From Porticoccaceae bacterium (GTDB lineage Bacteria > Pseudomonadota > Gammaproteobacteria > Pseudomonadales > Porticoccaceae): a DNA stretch of 64,000 bases. The DNA lies in NCBI GenBank assembly GCA_029250825.1, contig JAQXEN010000056.1, positions 1-64,000 of the forward strand. Direction: 5' to 3'. This document shows, piece by piece, positions 51,868 to 60,316 of the stretch. Position 1 is the stretch's first letter; every line of letters begins with the position of its first letter. The notes beneath the pieces are model-generated. The model was not told the origin of the DNA, did not search any database, and worked only from the letters and a program-made list of their open reading frames with translations. A program made the translations under genes and the position numbers.

Positions 51868-52503
51868 TCAACTGTGACTGGAATGCCCTAAGGTTTCAGA
51901 GTTCAAATATCTAATCAGACCAAGATATAGAAGCGGCGTCAGAATTAACCAAGGCAGCTGACTTCCCAGCCTGATACTGCGTTCACCAAACTGAAATAGA
52001 ACAGGATCGAACCAGGGTCCTGCAGGTGACAGAGGCGCCCAGGAAAGCTGCTTTCCCTCGGCCAACTGATCATGATAGAGAAACATTTCAACAATGATAT
52101 TTTGACCGATAAAAAGAACCAATAGCACAGCGAATACCTGCCAGCTCCACTCTCTATACAAAGAGTCGCTACGCCCCATAAGCAGCCAAACCAGCAATAA
52201 ACCTCCGCAACAAATCGTTCCTGCATCAGCCAGGGAATTGAGCAATCCATTAATATGCAGAGGGATTAACTGATTTAAGATATCCACCCGCCGAAGACTG
52301 ACACTGTCGCCAGCCACCAAACCATAATTAAACCAAAGCTCCCAGCCCAGTGCGCAGACCACAAACATCGCCATGTAAAAGCCCAGCACCCAAGATGGAA
52401 TCAACTTTCGACTGTGTAAAATAGGAATAAGAATCAGCGGTGCCAATGCAGACACATAGACAACAATCACCAATCGCAGTTGCTCATAGGTTAATAAATC
52501 CAA
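51868..52503 (-). CDS. Multi-pass membrane protein of unknown function
   Basis: 211 residues with about five hydrophobic segments (near 8-28, 37-57, 93-110, 122-140 and 182-200). I recognise no domain. Conserved-looking polar features are WELWFNYGL and HINGLLNSLADAGTICC between helices. It begins with ATG at 52503 and stands alone, followed by the thioesterase gene after 124 bases. Confidence 0.7.
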   Translation of the reverse strand: MDLLTYEQLRLVIVVYVSALAPLILIPILHSRKLIPSWVLGFYMAMFVVCALGWELWFNYGLVAGDSVSLRRVDILNQLIPLHINGLLNSLADAGTICCGGLLLVWLLMGRSDSLYREWSWQVFAVLLVLFIGQNIIVEMFLYHDQLAEGKQLSWAPLSPAGPWFDPVLFQFGERSIRLGSQLPWLILTPLLYLGLIRYLNSETLGHSSHS

Positions 52504-52636
52504 AACAGGCCTCCATTAATTCGGGGATCAATTGACGATTTCCCGAGCAAAATACTAACTCAGAACCATCAGACAAAACAGCATAGGCAAAATCTCTCCG
52601 CGCAATCCACTTTCGCCATTTGGGAGTAATAGACAT

Positions 52637-52831
52637 ATGGCTATTAGCGAACGTTTACTCAAATACTTTAATCGGAAGAAGTCAGACTCGACCGATAAAA
52701 ACCATACCCGTTACAGAAATGATATCTGCAACCACTGGGATTTGGATTATATGTCCCTCGAAGAAATCGACAAGATGCTTGAAGATGGCGCCATTGAAAC
52801 GACTGTGGTGCGAAAAAAAAAGGACCGTTAA
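52637..52831 (+). CDS. Small hypothetical protein
   Basis: 64 residues, highly charged, no signal or membrane segment; it has LSLEEIDKMLEDGAIE-like acidic helix content near the C terminus (residues 40-53) and a basic end. GGGAG lies about 11 bases before the ATG, farther than ideal. Its stop is 57 bases before the esterase-SGNH gene. I recognise no family; it may be a real small gene or a chance frame. Confidence 0.4.
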   Translation: MAISERLLKYFNRKKSDSTDKNHTRYRNDICNHWDLDYMSLEEIDKMLEDGAIETTVVRKKKDR

Positions 52832-52888
52832 GGCGTGGCTCCGGCAAGAGCGGGAGCAACTGACTCAACAAAAAAGCGAAAACGCACT

Positions 52889-54445
52889 ATGAAGCTAGTC
52901 ATTGCAATCTGTCTGTTTGTCCTGAGCGCCTGTGGTGGCGGTGGCGGCAGCCAAGCTGGGCAGAACCCACCGCTTCAGACTTCTGAATCCATCCAAACAG
53001 CTCCTGAGGCATCAACAGGTGCGTCACCAGATACTACAACAAACACTACAACAGAAGCTCAGGAAACCATCACTCAGACAATCGATGGCGAGCTCGTTAG
53101 CCGCAGCTACCATCTGCGTTACCCTGCCAATCCCACAGAGAGCAGCTATCCAGTGGTGTTCTTCTTTCACGGTGCCGGTGGTAATCGAACCGATTGGTTA
53201 GAACAGAACCCGAGCATCGCCGAGCTAATCGATGCCGGTGAATTTATTGGCGTCTTCCCCCAGGGCTATCAACAGCGGTGGAATGTCAGCAATGAGACCA
53301 ATGCCGATGATGTAGAATTTATCAGCCTTATTATTAACAGTCTCGACCCTTCAGGGTTATTCGATCTAAACAGGGTCTATGGTGTTGGCGTTTCCAATGG
53401 CGCCGGCCTAGTCAATAGAATTGCCAAAGAGACAACAATTTTCAACGCCATAGCTCCTCTGATCAGCCAACAGACTCTGGCGCTAGGTGATGTGGTTCCC
53501 CCTAGGGCAGTTTCGGTTTTCCAAGTCAGCGGTGCCGATGACAACCAAGTTCCATTAAATGGTGGGTCTGGCGCAGCTGACACTGTCTTTTTATCGGCTC
53601 AGAGCAGCGCCGAAAATTGGGCATCCAATGCCAATTGCAATGCGACCCCCACCAGCACAAGCGAGCTTTGGGGTGATTATAGCGTTGATAAAGCGTCCTT
53701 TAATGGCTGCCTAGACAACACAAGAATTCACGCCATTATTGTCAGAGGCTCAGGGCACAGCCTTTCATTTGGCGACAGCTTCAATTTGTACAGTGAAATA
53801 TGGTCATTCTTCCAAGCAACCGAGACCAGCGGCCCTCAAAATTTTAAACTCTTAACCCTAGGAGATAGCTACACCATCGGACAAGGCGTCTGCGACAACT
53901 GCAGCTTTCCAATGCAACTTAAAGAGAGCTTGCAATTACAGCTGTCGGAACAAGACAGCCTTGATGTGCAGATTATTGCCGAAACTGGCTGGACCACAAC
54001 CAGCTTAAAAAATGCTCTGACCACTCAAATGCCCGCAAATGATTTTGATCTCGTCACCCTGCTTATTGGGGTCAACAATCAGTACCAGAACCGACCCTTT
54101 GGCCTCTATGAAACGGAATTTGTCGAACTGGTGAACTCCGCGATTACCTTTGCCGGAGGTGACCCCAGCAAATTGATCGTAATCTCAATACCCGATTATG
54201 CCTATACGCGATTCGGTCAAGGCAGCAATCCAGAAAAAATCAGTGCAGACATCGAGCTGTATAACACCTTTGCCGAGCAATACAGTGACGAAAATGGTCT
54301 TTCATTTGTATCTATAACCGATATAACCCAGCAGGGATTAGAAAACCCAGAACTGATTGCAGAGGACGGTCTGCACCCCTCTGAACTTGCCTACAGTCAG
54401 TTTGTAGAACGTTTACTGCCCCTGGCTATTGAAAAACTCAAATAG
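52889..54445 (+). CDS. Lipoprotein fusing a PHB-depolymerase-like esterase and an SGNH hydrolase
   Basis: 518 residues from the ATG at 52889; an upstream start at 52835 would bury the signal. Lipobox LSAC (Cys 15), then polyglycine and a Thr/Gln-rich linker. The first domain (about 70-310) is an alpha/beta hydrolase of the feruloyl esterase/PHB depolymerase type: PVVFFFHGAGGNRTDW, GVFPQGYQQRWN and nucleophile GVSNGAG, with His in VRGSGHSLSFG. The second (about 325-518) is SGNH: block I LTLGDSYTIGQG, block III LIGVNNQY and block V DGLHPSELAY. Two esterase activities on one surface lipoprotein suggest cleavage of an acylated polymer. The substrate is unknown. Confidence 0.88.
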   Translation: MKLVIAICLFVLSACGGGGGSQAGQNPPLQTSESIQTAPEASTGASPDTTTNTTTEAQETITQTIDGELVSRSYHLRYPANPTESSYPVVFFFHGAGGNRTDWLEQNPSIAELIDAGEFIGVFPQGYQQRWNVSNETNADDVEFISLIINSLDPSGLFDLNRVYGVGVSNGAGLVNRIAKETTIFNAIAPLISQQTLALGDVVPPRAVSVFQVSGADDNQVPLNGGSGAADTVFLSAQSSAENWASNANCNATPTSTSELWGDYSVDKASFNGCLDNTRIHAIIVRGSGHSLSFGDSFNLYSEIWSFFQATETSGPQNFKLLTLGDSYTIGQGVCDNCSFPMQLKESLQLQLSEQDSLDVQIIAETGWTTTSLKNALTTQMPANDFDLVTLLIGVNNQYQNRPFGLYETEFVELVNSAITFAGGDPSKLIVISIPDYAYTRFGQGSNPEKISADIELYNTFAEQYSDENGLSFVSITDITQQGLENPELIAEDGLHPSELAYSQFVERLLPLAIEKLK

Positions 54446-54642
54446 ACTTTGGCGACAAGAGAAACCGTCTATAGCAGAGGCAGCAATTAAATAGTGCCTG
54501 TTCAAGGCATTGGCATACCAGCTTTGCAGATTCACGAAGCCAAGGCGGCGAACTCACCCCTTAAGCAGAAATACCGTACGAACTGCGCTACTCTATTGCC
54601 TTAATGGCAATAATAGACTGCATACTAAGGGTATTTCTCAAT

Positions 54643-55551
54643 ATGGATCAATTAAGAGCGCTGCGATATTTCAGCAAAGTAGTGGAAACAGGCAGCTTTA
54701 CCCGGGCAGCTAAAGCCTTTGATGTGCCCACGTCCTCCCTGTCAAGACGCATTGCCGACCTCGAGAAGACCCTCGGCGCGAACTTACTAAAGCGCAGTAC
54801 TCGAGTGGTACAGGTGACCGAGATTGGTCAGCTCTACTACAAGCAAGTTCAGGATATTTTGCATCAACTTGAACAGAGCGATGAAACCGTGCGCAGCTAT
54901 CAAACCAAGCCCACAGGTTTCTTGCGCATCAGTGCCATGGTCAGCTTTGGTGAGCGCCTCTTACTGCCCCTGATGGACGAGTTTAAAACCCTTTACCCAG
55001 AGATTATTCTGGATATTAGGCTTAGCGATGAGTTATCCACTCTATCCCGGGACGATGTCGATATTGCCATTCGCGGCGGCTATGCGCCTAACGAGCGAGT
55101 ACAGGCAGTGCGCCTGATGGATAATGAATTTATACCAGTGGCCGCGGCCAGCTATCTAGCGGATCGTGGCACCCCCAAACAGGCTCTTGAACTAAAGCAT
55201 CATCAAGGCTTATTTTTCCGCACACCAGCAGGCCCCAATCCCTGGCTCTGTGAGCTCAATGGCCAGTGGTTAGACGTGTCGGCCTCCCCTGTTGCCATTT
55301 CAAATAACGGTAAATGGTTGGGCGAGCAAGCTATAGCCGGCCGCGGCATTATGATGGCGCCAAGATGGTTGATGCAGGACTATTTCAAGAGCGGTGAATT
55401 GCAGGAATTATTTATCGAGCCAACACTGAAAGTCAGCCAAAACCCGCAACTGGCCATTTATCTGCTCTATCAAAAACAGCAGTATCTGGTACCGAAAGTA
55501 AAAGTTGCAGTGGACTTTTTGGTCACGCAGTTTGCCAACGCTGAGATCTAG
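54643..55551 (+). CDS. LysR family transcriptional regulator
   Basis: 302 residues from the ATG at 54643, where the LysR N terminus begins (MDQLRALRYFSKVVETGSFT); an earlier start at 54604 adds 13 unrelated residues. The helix-turn-helix is at about 3-60 (FDVPTSSLSRRIADLEKTLG), and the LysR substrate-binding domain spans about 90-295. It belongs to the CrgA/DsdC-like subgroup by wording. It is convergent with the MDR reductase gene and has no divergent partner, so its target is unclear. Confidence 0.9.
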   Translation: MDQLRALRYFSKVVETGSFTRAAKAFDVPTSSLSRRIADLEKTLGANLLKRSTRVVQVTEIGQLYYKQVQDILHQLEQSDETVRSYQTKPTGFLRISAMVSFGERLLLPLMDEFKTLYPEIILDIRLSDELSTLSRDDVDIAIRGGYAPNERVQAVRLMDNEFIPVAAASYLADRGTPKQALELKHHQGLFFRTPAGPNPWLCELNGQWLDVSASPVAISNNGKWLGEQAIAGRGIMMAPRWLMQDYFKSGELQELFIEPTLKVSQNPQLAIYLLYQKQQYLVPKVKVAVDFLVTQFANAEI

Positions 55552-55632
55552 CTCGGCATTGGCTTATGGAGACGCAGGGGTTCTATCAACTTACCCCCCT
55601 GCTCTCTATATATCAGCCGCTTTTGCCCTAGA

Positions 55633-56721
55633 TCAAAGTGCCTTTGGCACAATCAGCACCTTGCCATTTCTTCCGCCGGCAGCAGCTCGAGAAACTGCCT
55701 GAGTGATCTGGTCAACGGTAAAACGTGAATCCACATCCGCTTTTAGAACCCCCTGAGCAATCAAAGGAATAATCTGCCCAAAAGCCGCCTGCTTGGTTTT
55801 CATATCGGCGGTCTGGTACCACTTATACAGCCAAAAGCCCCGCAGACTAATATCGTTAAAGATAATCTTCCCGGTATTCAAAGACGCAGGCTGTCCCGAC
55901 AGTACCCCATAGGCAACCAGCGTTCCGCCGTAACCAAGACTATCTGCCAGACGAGTGTAAGTCTCACCACCTACGGGATCGAGGGCCAGCACAACCGGCG
56001 CATTGCCCGTTGCTTTAGCAATTTGTGCGGCAAGATCCGGACCATCGATCAACACCACATCGGCACCCTTGGCGAGCAACTCCTCGGCCAGCCCTTCGCG
56101 GCGCACAACATTGACCGTCTTAATACCACGCTGTTTTGCCAGCTGGATAACATAGCCGCCAACCGCTGAATTTGCAGCGCTCTGCACGATCCACTGCCCC
56201 TCTTCGAGATCGGCAAAGGAGTTGAGCATCAGCAACGCGGTGAGAGGATTCACCGCTGACATGGCCAGCTGTTCAATCATTGCAGCGTTGAGTGGTCCAA
56301 GGTTAGGCAGCGGCAGAAAGCCGGCAGCCGGGGCAACTATTTCTTCACTCCAGGTGCCACCGCCGGCGAGCAGCACCAACTGACCCACCGCCAAATGTTT
56401 TACCTCAGCGGATACCTCGAGCACTCGACCCACACCCTCACTGCCGGGTCTGTAAGGTAGCACTGGGTCAACGCCGTATTTGCCGGCAATCTGCAATAGA
56501 TCTGATGGGTTGATCGGCGCGGCTAAGACTGCCACCCTCACCTCACCGCTCGCAAGCGCTCGAGCACTTTCCTGCTTTATCTGGAGAACCTCTGCCGGGT
56601 TGCCGATCTGACTAAACTCGATATATTTCCGACTGCCTTCCCCGGACCCGTCCCCCGCAACCGCGAGAGAAATAGAGCTTAAAAACAACGTCAAAATTGC
56701 AATAATAGAGAAATTTTTCAT
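55633..56721 (-). CDS. Medium-chain reductase (MECR/quinone-reductase-like) with an apparent signal peptide
   Basis: 362 residues. The MDR fold has VAVLAAPINPSDLLQIAGKY, the PGSEGVGRVLEV segment and the NADPH site IVQSAANSAVGGYVIQLAKQ with NVVRR, close to 2-enoyl thioester reductases. There are no zinc ligands. Before it is a stretch typical of an export signal (MKNFSIIAILTLFLSSISLA, cleavage after AVA), in frame and with no internal start near the family's usual beginning. An NADPH enzyme outside the cytoplasm would be unusual, so the signal may be real, or the stretch may be a retained membrane tether. Confidence 0.85.
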   Translation of the reverse strand: MKNFSIIAILTLFLSSISLAVAGDGSGEGSRKYIEFSQIGNPAEVLQIKQESARALASGEVRVAVLAAPINPSDLLQIAGKYGVDPVLPYRPGSEGVGRVLEVSAEVKHLAVGQLVLLAGGGTWSEEIVAPAAGFLPLPNLGPLNAAMIEQLAMSAVNPLTALLMLNSFADLEEGQWIVQSAANSAVGGYVIQLAKQRGIKTVNVVRREGLAEELLAKGADVVLIDGPDLAAQIAKATGNAPVVLALDPVGGETYTRLADSLGYGGTLVAYGVLSGQPASLNTGKIIFNDISLRGFWLYKWYQTADMKTKQAAFGQIIPLIAQGVLKADVDSRFTVDQITQAVSRAAAGGRNGKVLIVPKAL

Positions 56722-56832
56722 GGTCTTAATCCGTTACCTATTTTGTTTTTTTATTGAATTACTCAACGCAACCTAACCTGAGGCCATAGACCCGAGGTTT
56801 AGTTGGTGAGTGACATATTGTCAGTGACAAAG

Positions 56833-58209
56833 TTATACAGAGCTATGGTTTTCTGTGCCGGCCATAGCGGCTTTATTCTGGTCCTGAATCTGAACCGATG
56901 AAACATTATCATCCCGTTCAAACCAGCGACCCAGATAGACTCCAACTAGGGACCAGAGCGCGGCTATGCCAGCCCCCACCAGAGCCACTGCAGCCAAACC
57001 TAAACCCAGGCCCTGGGTCAAACCAGTGAACAACCAAGCCATCAGCATATCGCCACCGCGATAAGCGACAATATCGATAACCGGCTTAGCTTTAAAGCGC
57101 GTTTCCCGATCAACCCGGGTAAATAACATTTCCCGAGCAGGGCGAGTGACGGCATAGTTGCCAGCACGGCGGATTACCTGCAGCGCCACCACGGCCCCTA
57201 ACAGAGGAGAAACTGCCAGCACCAGCAGACCGATACAGATCATCAGCGGCACTAGGGCGATAGTGGTGGGCATACCAAATCTGCTGACAATACGGCTTGT
57301 GGCAAATAAGCCTGTGGCGATGGAGAGAATATTTACCGCCAGATCCATTTGCGCCCACACCGCGGTGCGCTCTGGACGGCTCAATATGCTGAGTAGATTC
57401 TTTAACTCGAAATAGACAAAAGAGCTGATGCCGGTGTAGAGAAAAATAAACAGGCCGATGGCGAGTAAATAGGGGTTTGAGAAAAACATTTTGAAACCGG
57501 CGAAAGGATTGCCACCAATGGTTCCGCTGGAGGGCTGGTGCTCTCTATCACTAGGTTTTCTATCACCAAGCTTTCTATCGCCCTGCTCTCGCGATTTCAG
57601 CGCCTGCAGATAGAAGATAATTGGAATCGGGATCAGCAGCATCAGACTGGCGATCAGCATAAGATTATCGGTACCCAGAGATGCGGAAAAAAATGACGGT
57701 ATAGAGGGCCCAATAAGACCGCCGACACTGGCGCCTACGGCAATAATACTGAACAGTCTGCCAGCCTGCTCCCTACTGAACAGATCCGACATAAAGCTCC
57801 AAAACACAGAGAGATGGAACAGACTAAAGACACTGACCCAGACATAAAACGACTTATCGATTAATGTCCGCTCTTGAGAGTTTGACGCCAGCAGAAAAAA
57901 CACCACAAAGGTCAGGGCAAAAATGGCGTACATGGCCGGCACCAAAATGCGGAAGCGAAAGCGTGAAACCGCGATGCCATAGACTGCAACCACCGCCGTG
58001 CTAATAAAAAAGTTGAGCGTCCACAGCCAGCTCACCTCAGCATCGGTCCAATCACTGGCCATCGCATCGCGCACGGGACGTAGAATGTAGTAAGCAGACA
58101 TAAGCACCACTACAAACAGGAAAGAGCTAGCGACAGCTTTTCCTTCCGAAGCCTCGACCTTTGAGACTCTGATTAAAAAGTTAGCAAGCGGGTTGTTGCT
58201 GGCGGACAT
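56833..58209 (-). CDS. ADP/ATP-carrier-like (NTP/NDP exchange) or MFS-type transporter
   Basis: 458 residues, about 12 hydrophobic segments. The N-terminal FLFVVVLMSAYYILRPVRDA and the WSFMSDLFSREQAGRLFSII segment are typical of the Npt/TlcC-like group annotated as NTP/NDP exchangers or MFS in free-living proteobacteria. The late part holds RRAGNYAVTRPAREMLFTRV and RFKAKPVIDIVAYRGGD. The true substrate in free-living bacteria is unknown; ATP import seems unlikely. A central cytosolic loop contains a 15-base in-frame repeat. ATG at 58209; no operon partner. Confidence 0.82.
   Translation of the reverse strand: MSASNNPLANFLIRVSKVEASEGKAVASSFLFVVVLMSAYYILRPVRDAMASDWTDAEVSWLWTLNFFISTAVVAVYGIAVSRFRFRILVPAMYAIFALTFVVFFLLASNSQERTLIDKSFYVWVSVFSLFHLSVFWSFMSDLFSREQAGRLFSIIAVGASVGGLIGPSIPSFFSASLGTDNLMLIASLMLLIPIPIIFYLQALKSREQGDRKLGDRKPSDREHQPSSGTIGGNPFAGFKMFFSNPYLLAIGLFIFLYTGISSFVYFELKNLLSILSRPERTAVWAQMDLAVNILSIATGLFATSRIVSRFGMPTTIALVPLMICIGLLVLAVSPLLGAVVALQVIRRAGNYAVTRPAREMLFTRVDRETRFKAKPVIDIVAYRGGDMLMAWLFTGLTQGLGLGLAAVALVGAGIAALWSLVGVYLGRWFERDDNVSSVQIQDQNKAAMAGTENHSSV
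57538..57582 (-). repeat. 15-bp in-frame repeat in the transporter's central loop
   Basis: Three units encode GDRKL, GDRKP and SDREH between transmembrane segments 6 and 7. Confidence 0.75.
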
Positions 58210-58480
58210 TAGTCTCTCCGAGGCTGAAAATGGTTGGGGCTCATATTCAACCTATTAATATTTCTATTATTCCCTAGGCGCAGGGGCATAGGCGCTAGTT
58301 TTAGGCGGTGCATTATTACTCTGTTTAAGGCTGGGATAAATGCCGAGATATGGATATCTTTGTTGCTTTAAAGGCAATAGTCTGGGAATTAGTGTCTCAG
58401 TTTAGGTTGGTATACCAAAAATGGCCAGTCATAGCAGAGCGCTTGCCAATACCCTCAATTCACCCTCCCACCCCAGCTAT

Positions 58481-58544
58481 GTCATCCCGCAAGAGTGAAG
58501 TGACGAGGGATCTCGAGATATCTCACATGCGTTCGAGATGACAG
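58481..58544 (+). repeat. Dispersed element A, full copy
   Basis: GTCATCCCGCAAGAGTGAAG at the left and CATGCGTTCGAGATGACAG at the right, with a 64-base span. Part of a 918-base gene-free stretch (58210-59127). Confidence 0.85.
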
Positions 58545-58623
58545 GGTTAATAGCAGGGACAGGCTTAGTACTTTTTACAGAGTTGGTAGTTGGCACCGGG
58601 CCAGTAGCTGCCACTCCAGCTAT

Positions 58624-58687
58624 GTCATCCCGACTGAGCGCAGCGACGAGGGATCTCGAGATCTCTCACATGCGTTCGAGATGACAG
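58624..58687 (+). repeat. Dispersed element A, best full copy
   Basis: 64 bases beginning GTCATCCCGACTGAGCGCAG, with a central GATCTCGAGATC palindrome, ending CGTTCGAGATGACAG. The ends GTCATCCCGA and TCGAGATGAC are imperfect inverted repeats. Confidence 0.88.
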
Positions 58688-58754
58688 GCTTAGTAGCAGA
58701 GACAGGCTTAGTAGCAGGGACAGCTTAGTACTAGGGACAGGCTTAATAGTAGGA
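58684..58754 (+). repeat. 18-bp tandem repeat, four units, adjoining element A
   Basis: Units of ACAGGCTTAGTAGCAGRG begin inside the last bases of element A; related units also occur at 58541-58577 after the previous A copy. Confidence 0.8.
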
Positions 58755-58819
58755 ACAGAGTCAGCACTTTTTACAGGGCTGGTAGTCGAGATAGGGCCAG
58801 TAGCTACCACCCCATCTAT

Positions 58820-58853
58820 GTCATCCCGACTGAGCGCAGCGACGAGGGATCTC
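58820..58853 (+). repeat. Dispersed element A, left-half copy
   Basis: Third copy in this 370-base stretch; stops at GGGATCTC. Confidence 0.85.
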
Positions 58854-58916
58854 ATACACAGGCTACAGCCACCCTTACAACAAAACCACCCATCCACAAA
58901 CCCCCAGACAAAAAAA

Positions 58917-58934
58917 GCCCTGCGTTAACAGGGC
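58917..58934 (-). terminator. Rho-independent terminator of the AraC-type regulator gene
   Basis: On the minus strand the stem GCCCTG / CAGGGC with loop TTAACG is followed by TTTTTT. It lies 194 bases beyond the regulator's stop; the space between has no gene. Confidence 0.75.
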
Positions 58935-59127
58935 CTTTTAGAGGGGGAGTGTAAACGTGTATTTTCTTTGGGGAAGAATCATGCACATATACTAAGACCG
59001 CTGTTTTCGGAAAAGTTCACCCGCTGATAGTTTTTTTTCATTTACATACTCGCCCCAGAAATATCCTGCTATCCCACGGATATCCACAACAGCTCCTAAC
59101 CGAAAAAAACCTTGCCCGCAAAGGTGG

Positions 59128-60129
59128 TTAAAGCGCCCTGATAATATCTTTAGTCTGTCGAATACTCGCCGGTGTGGTTCCAGACCAGCGCTTAAATGAA
59201 CGGCGGAAATTAGCTGAGTTATTGAAACCCAGCAGCGCGGCAATTTCTGAGGCCGGCAAATCTGTACCCTGCAAATACTCGAGTGCAAGGCGATACCTCA
59301 CCTGATCCAAGAGTTGCTGAAAGCGACTGCCCTCTTTCGCCAGCCGCCGCTGCAAGGTACTTTCACTCATGTACATCTGCTCCGCCACAGTCGCAGCAGT
59401 GGGAAAATCGGAGCGCGACAACAGCAGCAACTGCACAACCCGCTCACTCACGGCGCCAGAGTAACTATCGTTGGCCAAAATACGATCGCACTCACGGCGA
59501 AATACATCCTGCGCAACAGGATCCGATGTGGATATGGCCACTGCCAAACTCTGCGCATCAAATATCAGCCCACAGCGACTCGAATTAAAGTCAATGGCGG
59601 ACCCAAATACCGACTCATAGAGTGCCCGGTCTTGGGGCTGGCCGTAGTTCAACTCCAGGGTGGCACTGGGCACGTGATTGTCGGTAAGCAATTTCAGATT
59701 AGTCACCAGACCAGTATAGAGCGCGTCTTTGTAAAACTGCTCCAAGGCCTGAGGAAGATGAGGCGCGGCGCTGCGGAACTCAACAGATCCCTCCCTAGGT
59801 ATTAGCTCAATGCGCATGCTTGGCAGCAGCGCACGCTTGTAACGCACCAACAGTTTGAGCACATCATCCACTGTGGCACTGGTCATCAAGGCATAACCCA
59901 AAATGCCCAGAGAGACCATATCCAATCGGGTACCCAACTTAATGCCCAATAAACGGTCACCGGAGAGCGCAATCGCTTTACCGCAAACCTCATCCCCTTC
60001 CGCGGCATTAAAAAAATGCGCTTTGCTCAGATCCAAGCCCTCTAAGCCGGTGTTTTCCAATAACTGAGTTTTAGAGATGCCCTGCTCCCGGAGCAGATCG
60101 ATCAATACAGGCAGTACAAAAGAAATCAT
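59128..60129 (-). CDS. AraC family regulator, probable activator of alkB
   Basis: 333 residues: an N-terminal arabinose-binding-type effector domain (about 20-205) and a C-terminal double helix-turn-helix (about 230-330) with ATVAEQMYMSESTLQRRLAK and ASEIAALLGFNNSANFRRSF. The layout matches OruR/AlkR/ArgR-type AraC proteins. It diverges from alkB with 187 bases between the starts, the same arrangement as alkR-alkM in Acinetobacter, so it most likely senses alkanes. The effector is inferred from position. Confidence 0.9.
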   Translation of the reverse strand: MISFVLPVLIDLLREQGISKTQLLENTGLEGLDLSKAHFFNAAEGDEVCGKAIALSGDRLLGIKLGTRLDMVSLGILGYALMTSATVDDVLKLLVRYKRALLPSMRIELIPREGSVEFRSAAPHLPQALEQFYKDALYTGLVTNLKLLTDNHVPSATLELNYGQPQDRALYESVFGSAIDFNSSRCGLIFDAQSLAVAISTSDPVAQDVFRRECDRILANDSYSGAVSERVVQLLLLSRSDFPTAATVAEQMYMSESTLQRRLAKEGSRFQQLLDQVRYRLALEYLQGTDLPASEIAALLGFNNSANFRRSFKRWSGTTPASIRQTKDIIRAL

Positions 60130-60229
60130 AAACCCCTCAACACTGTGACGTTAAACCCATACAAAGCCCTTAAAAGATCCCTGAAAGGCCAATAAAAAGC
60201 CATAAAATTGATGGCAAATGACTCCCTTA

Positions 60230-60267
60230 TTGACTGCATTTGACACTCCGAAATAACTCATTGTCAA
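60230..60267 (+). promoter_or_regulatory. Direct repeats upstream of alkB, possible AraC-type site
   Basis: TTGAC occurs at 60230-60234 and 60240-60244, one helical turn apart, and inverted as GTCAA at 60263-60267. AraC regulators bind such phased direct repeats upstream of the -35 box. No strong promoter boxes are visible nearer alkB, which fits dependence on an activator. Confidence 0.35.
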
Positions 60268-60316
60268 CTACAATCTTGGAAAACATTCTCATAAAACCTA
60301 AAACAAGGAGAATCTA

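Noticed and set aside
58350-58897. Open frames upstream of the transporter and after the AraC gene
   Set aside because: They run through element A copies and 18-base tandem repeats with no ribosome site or family match.
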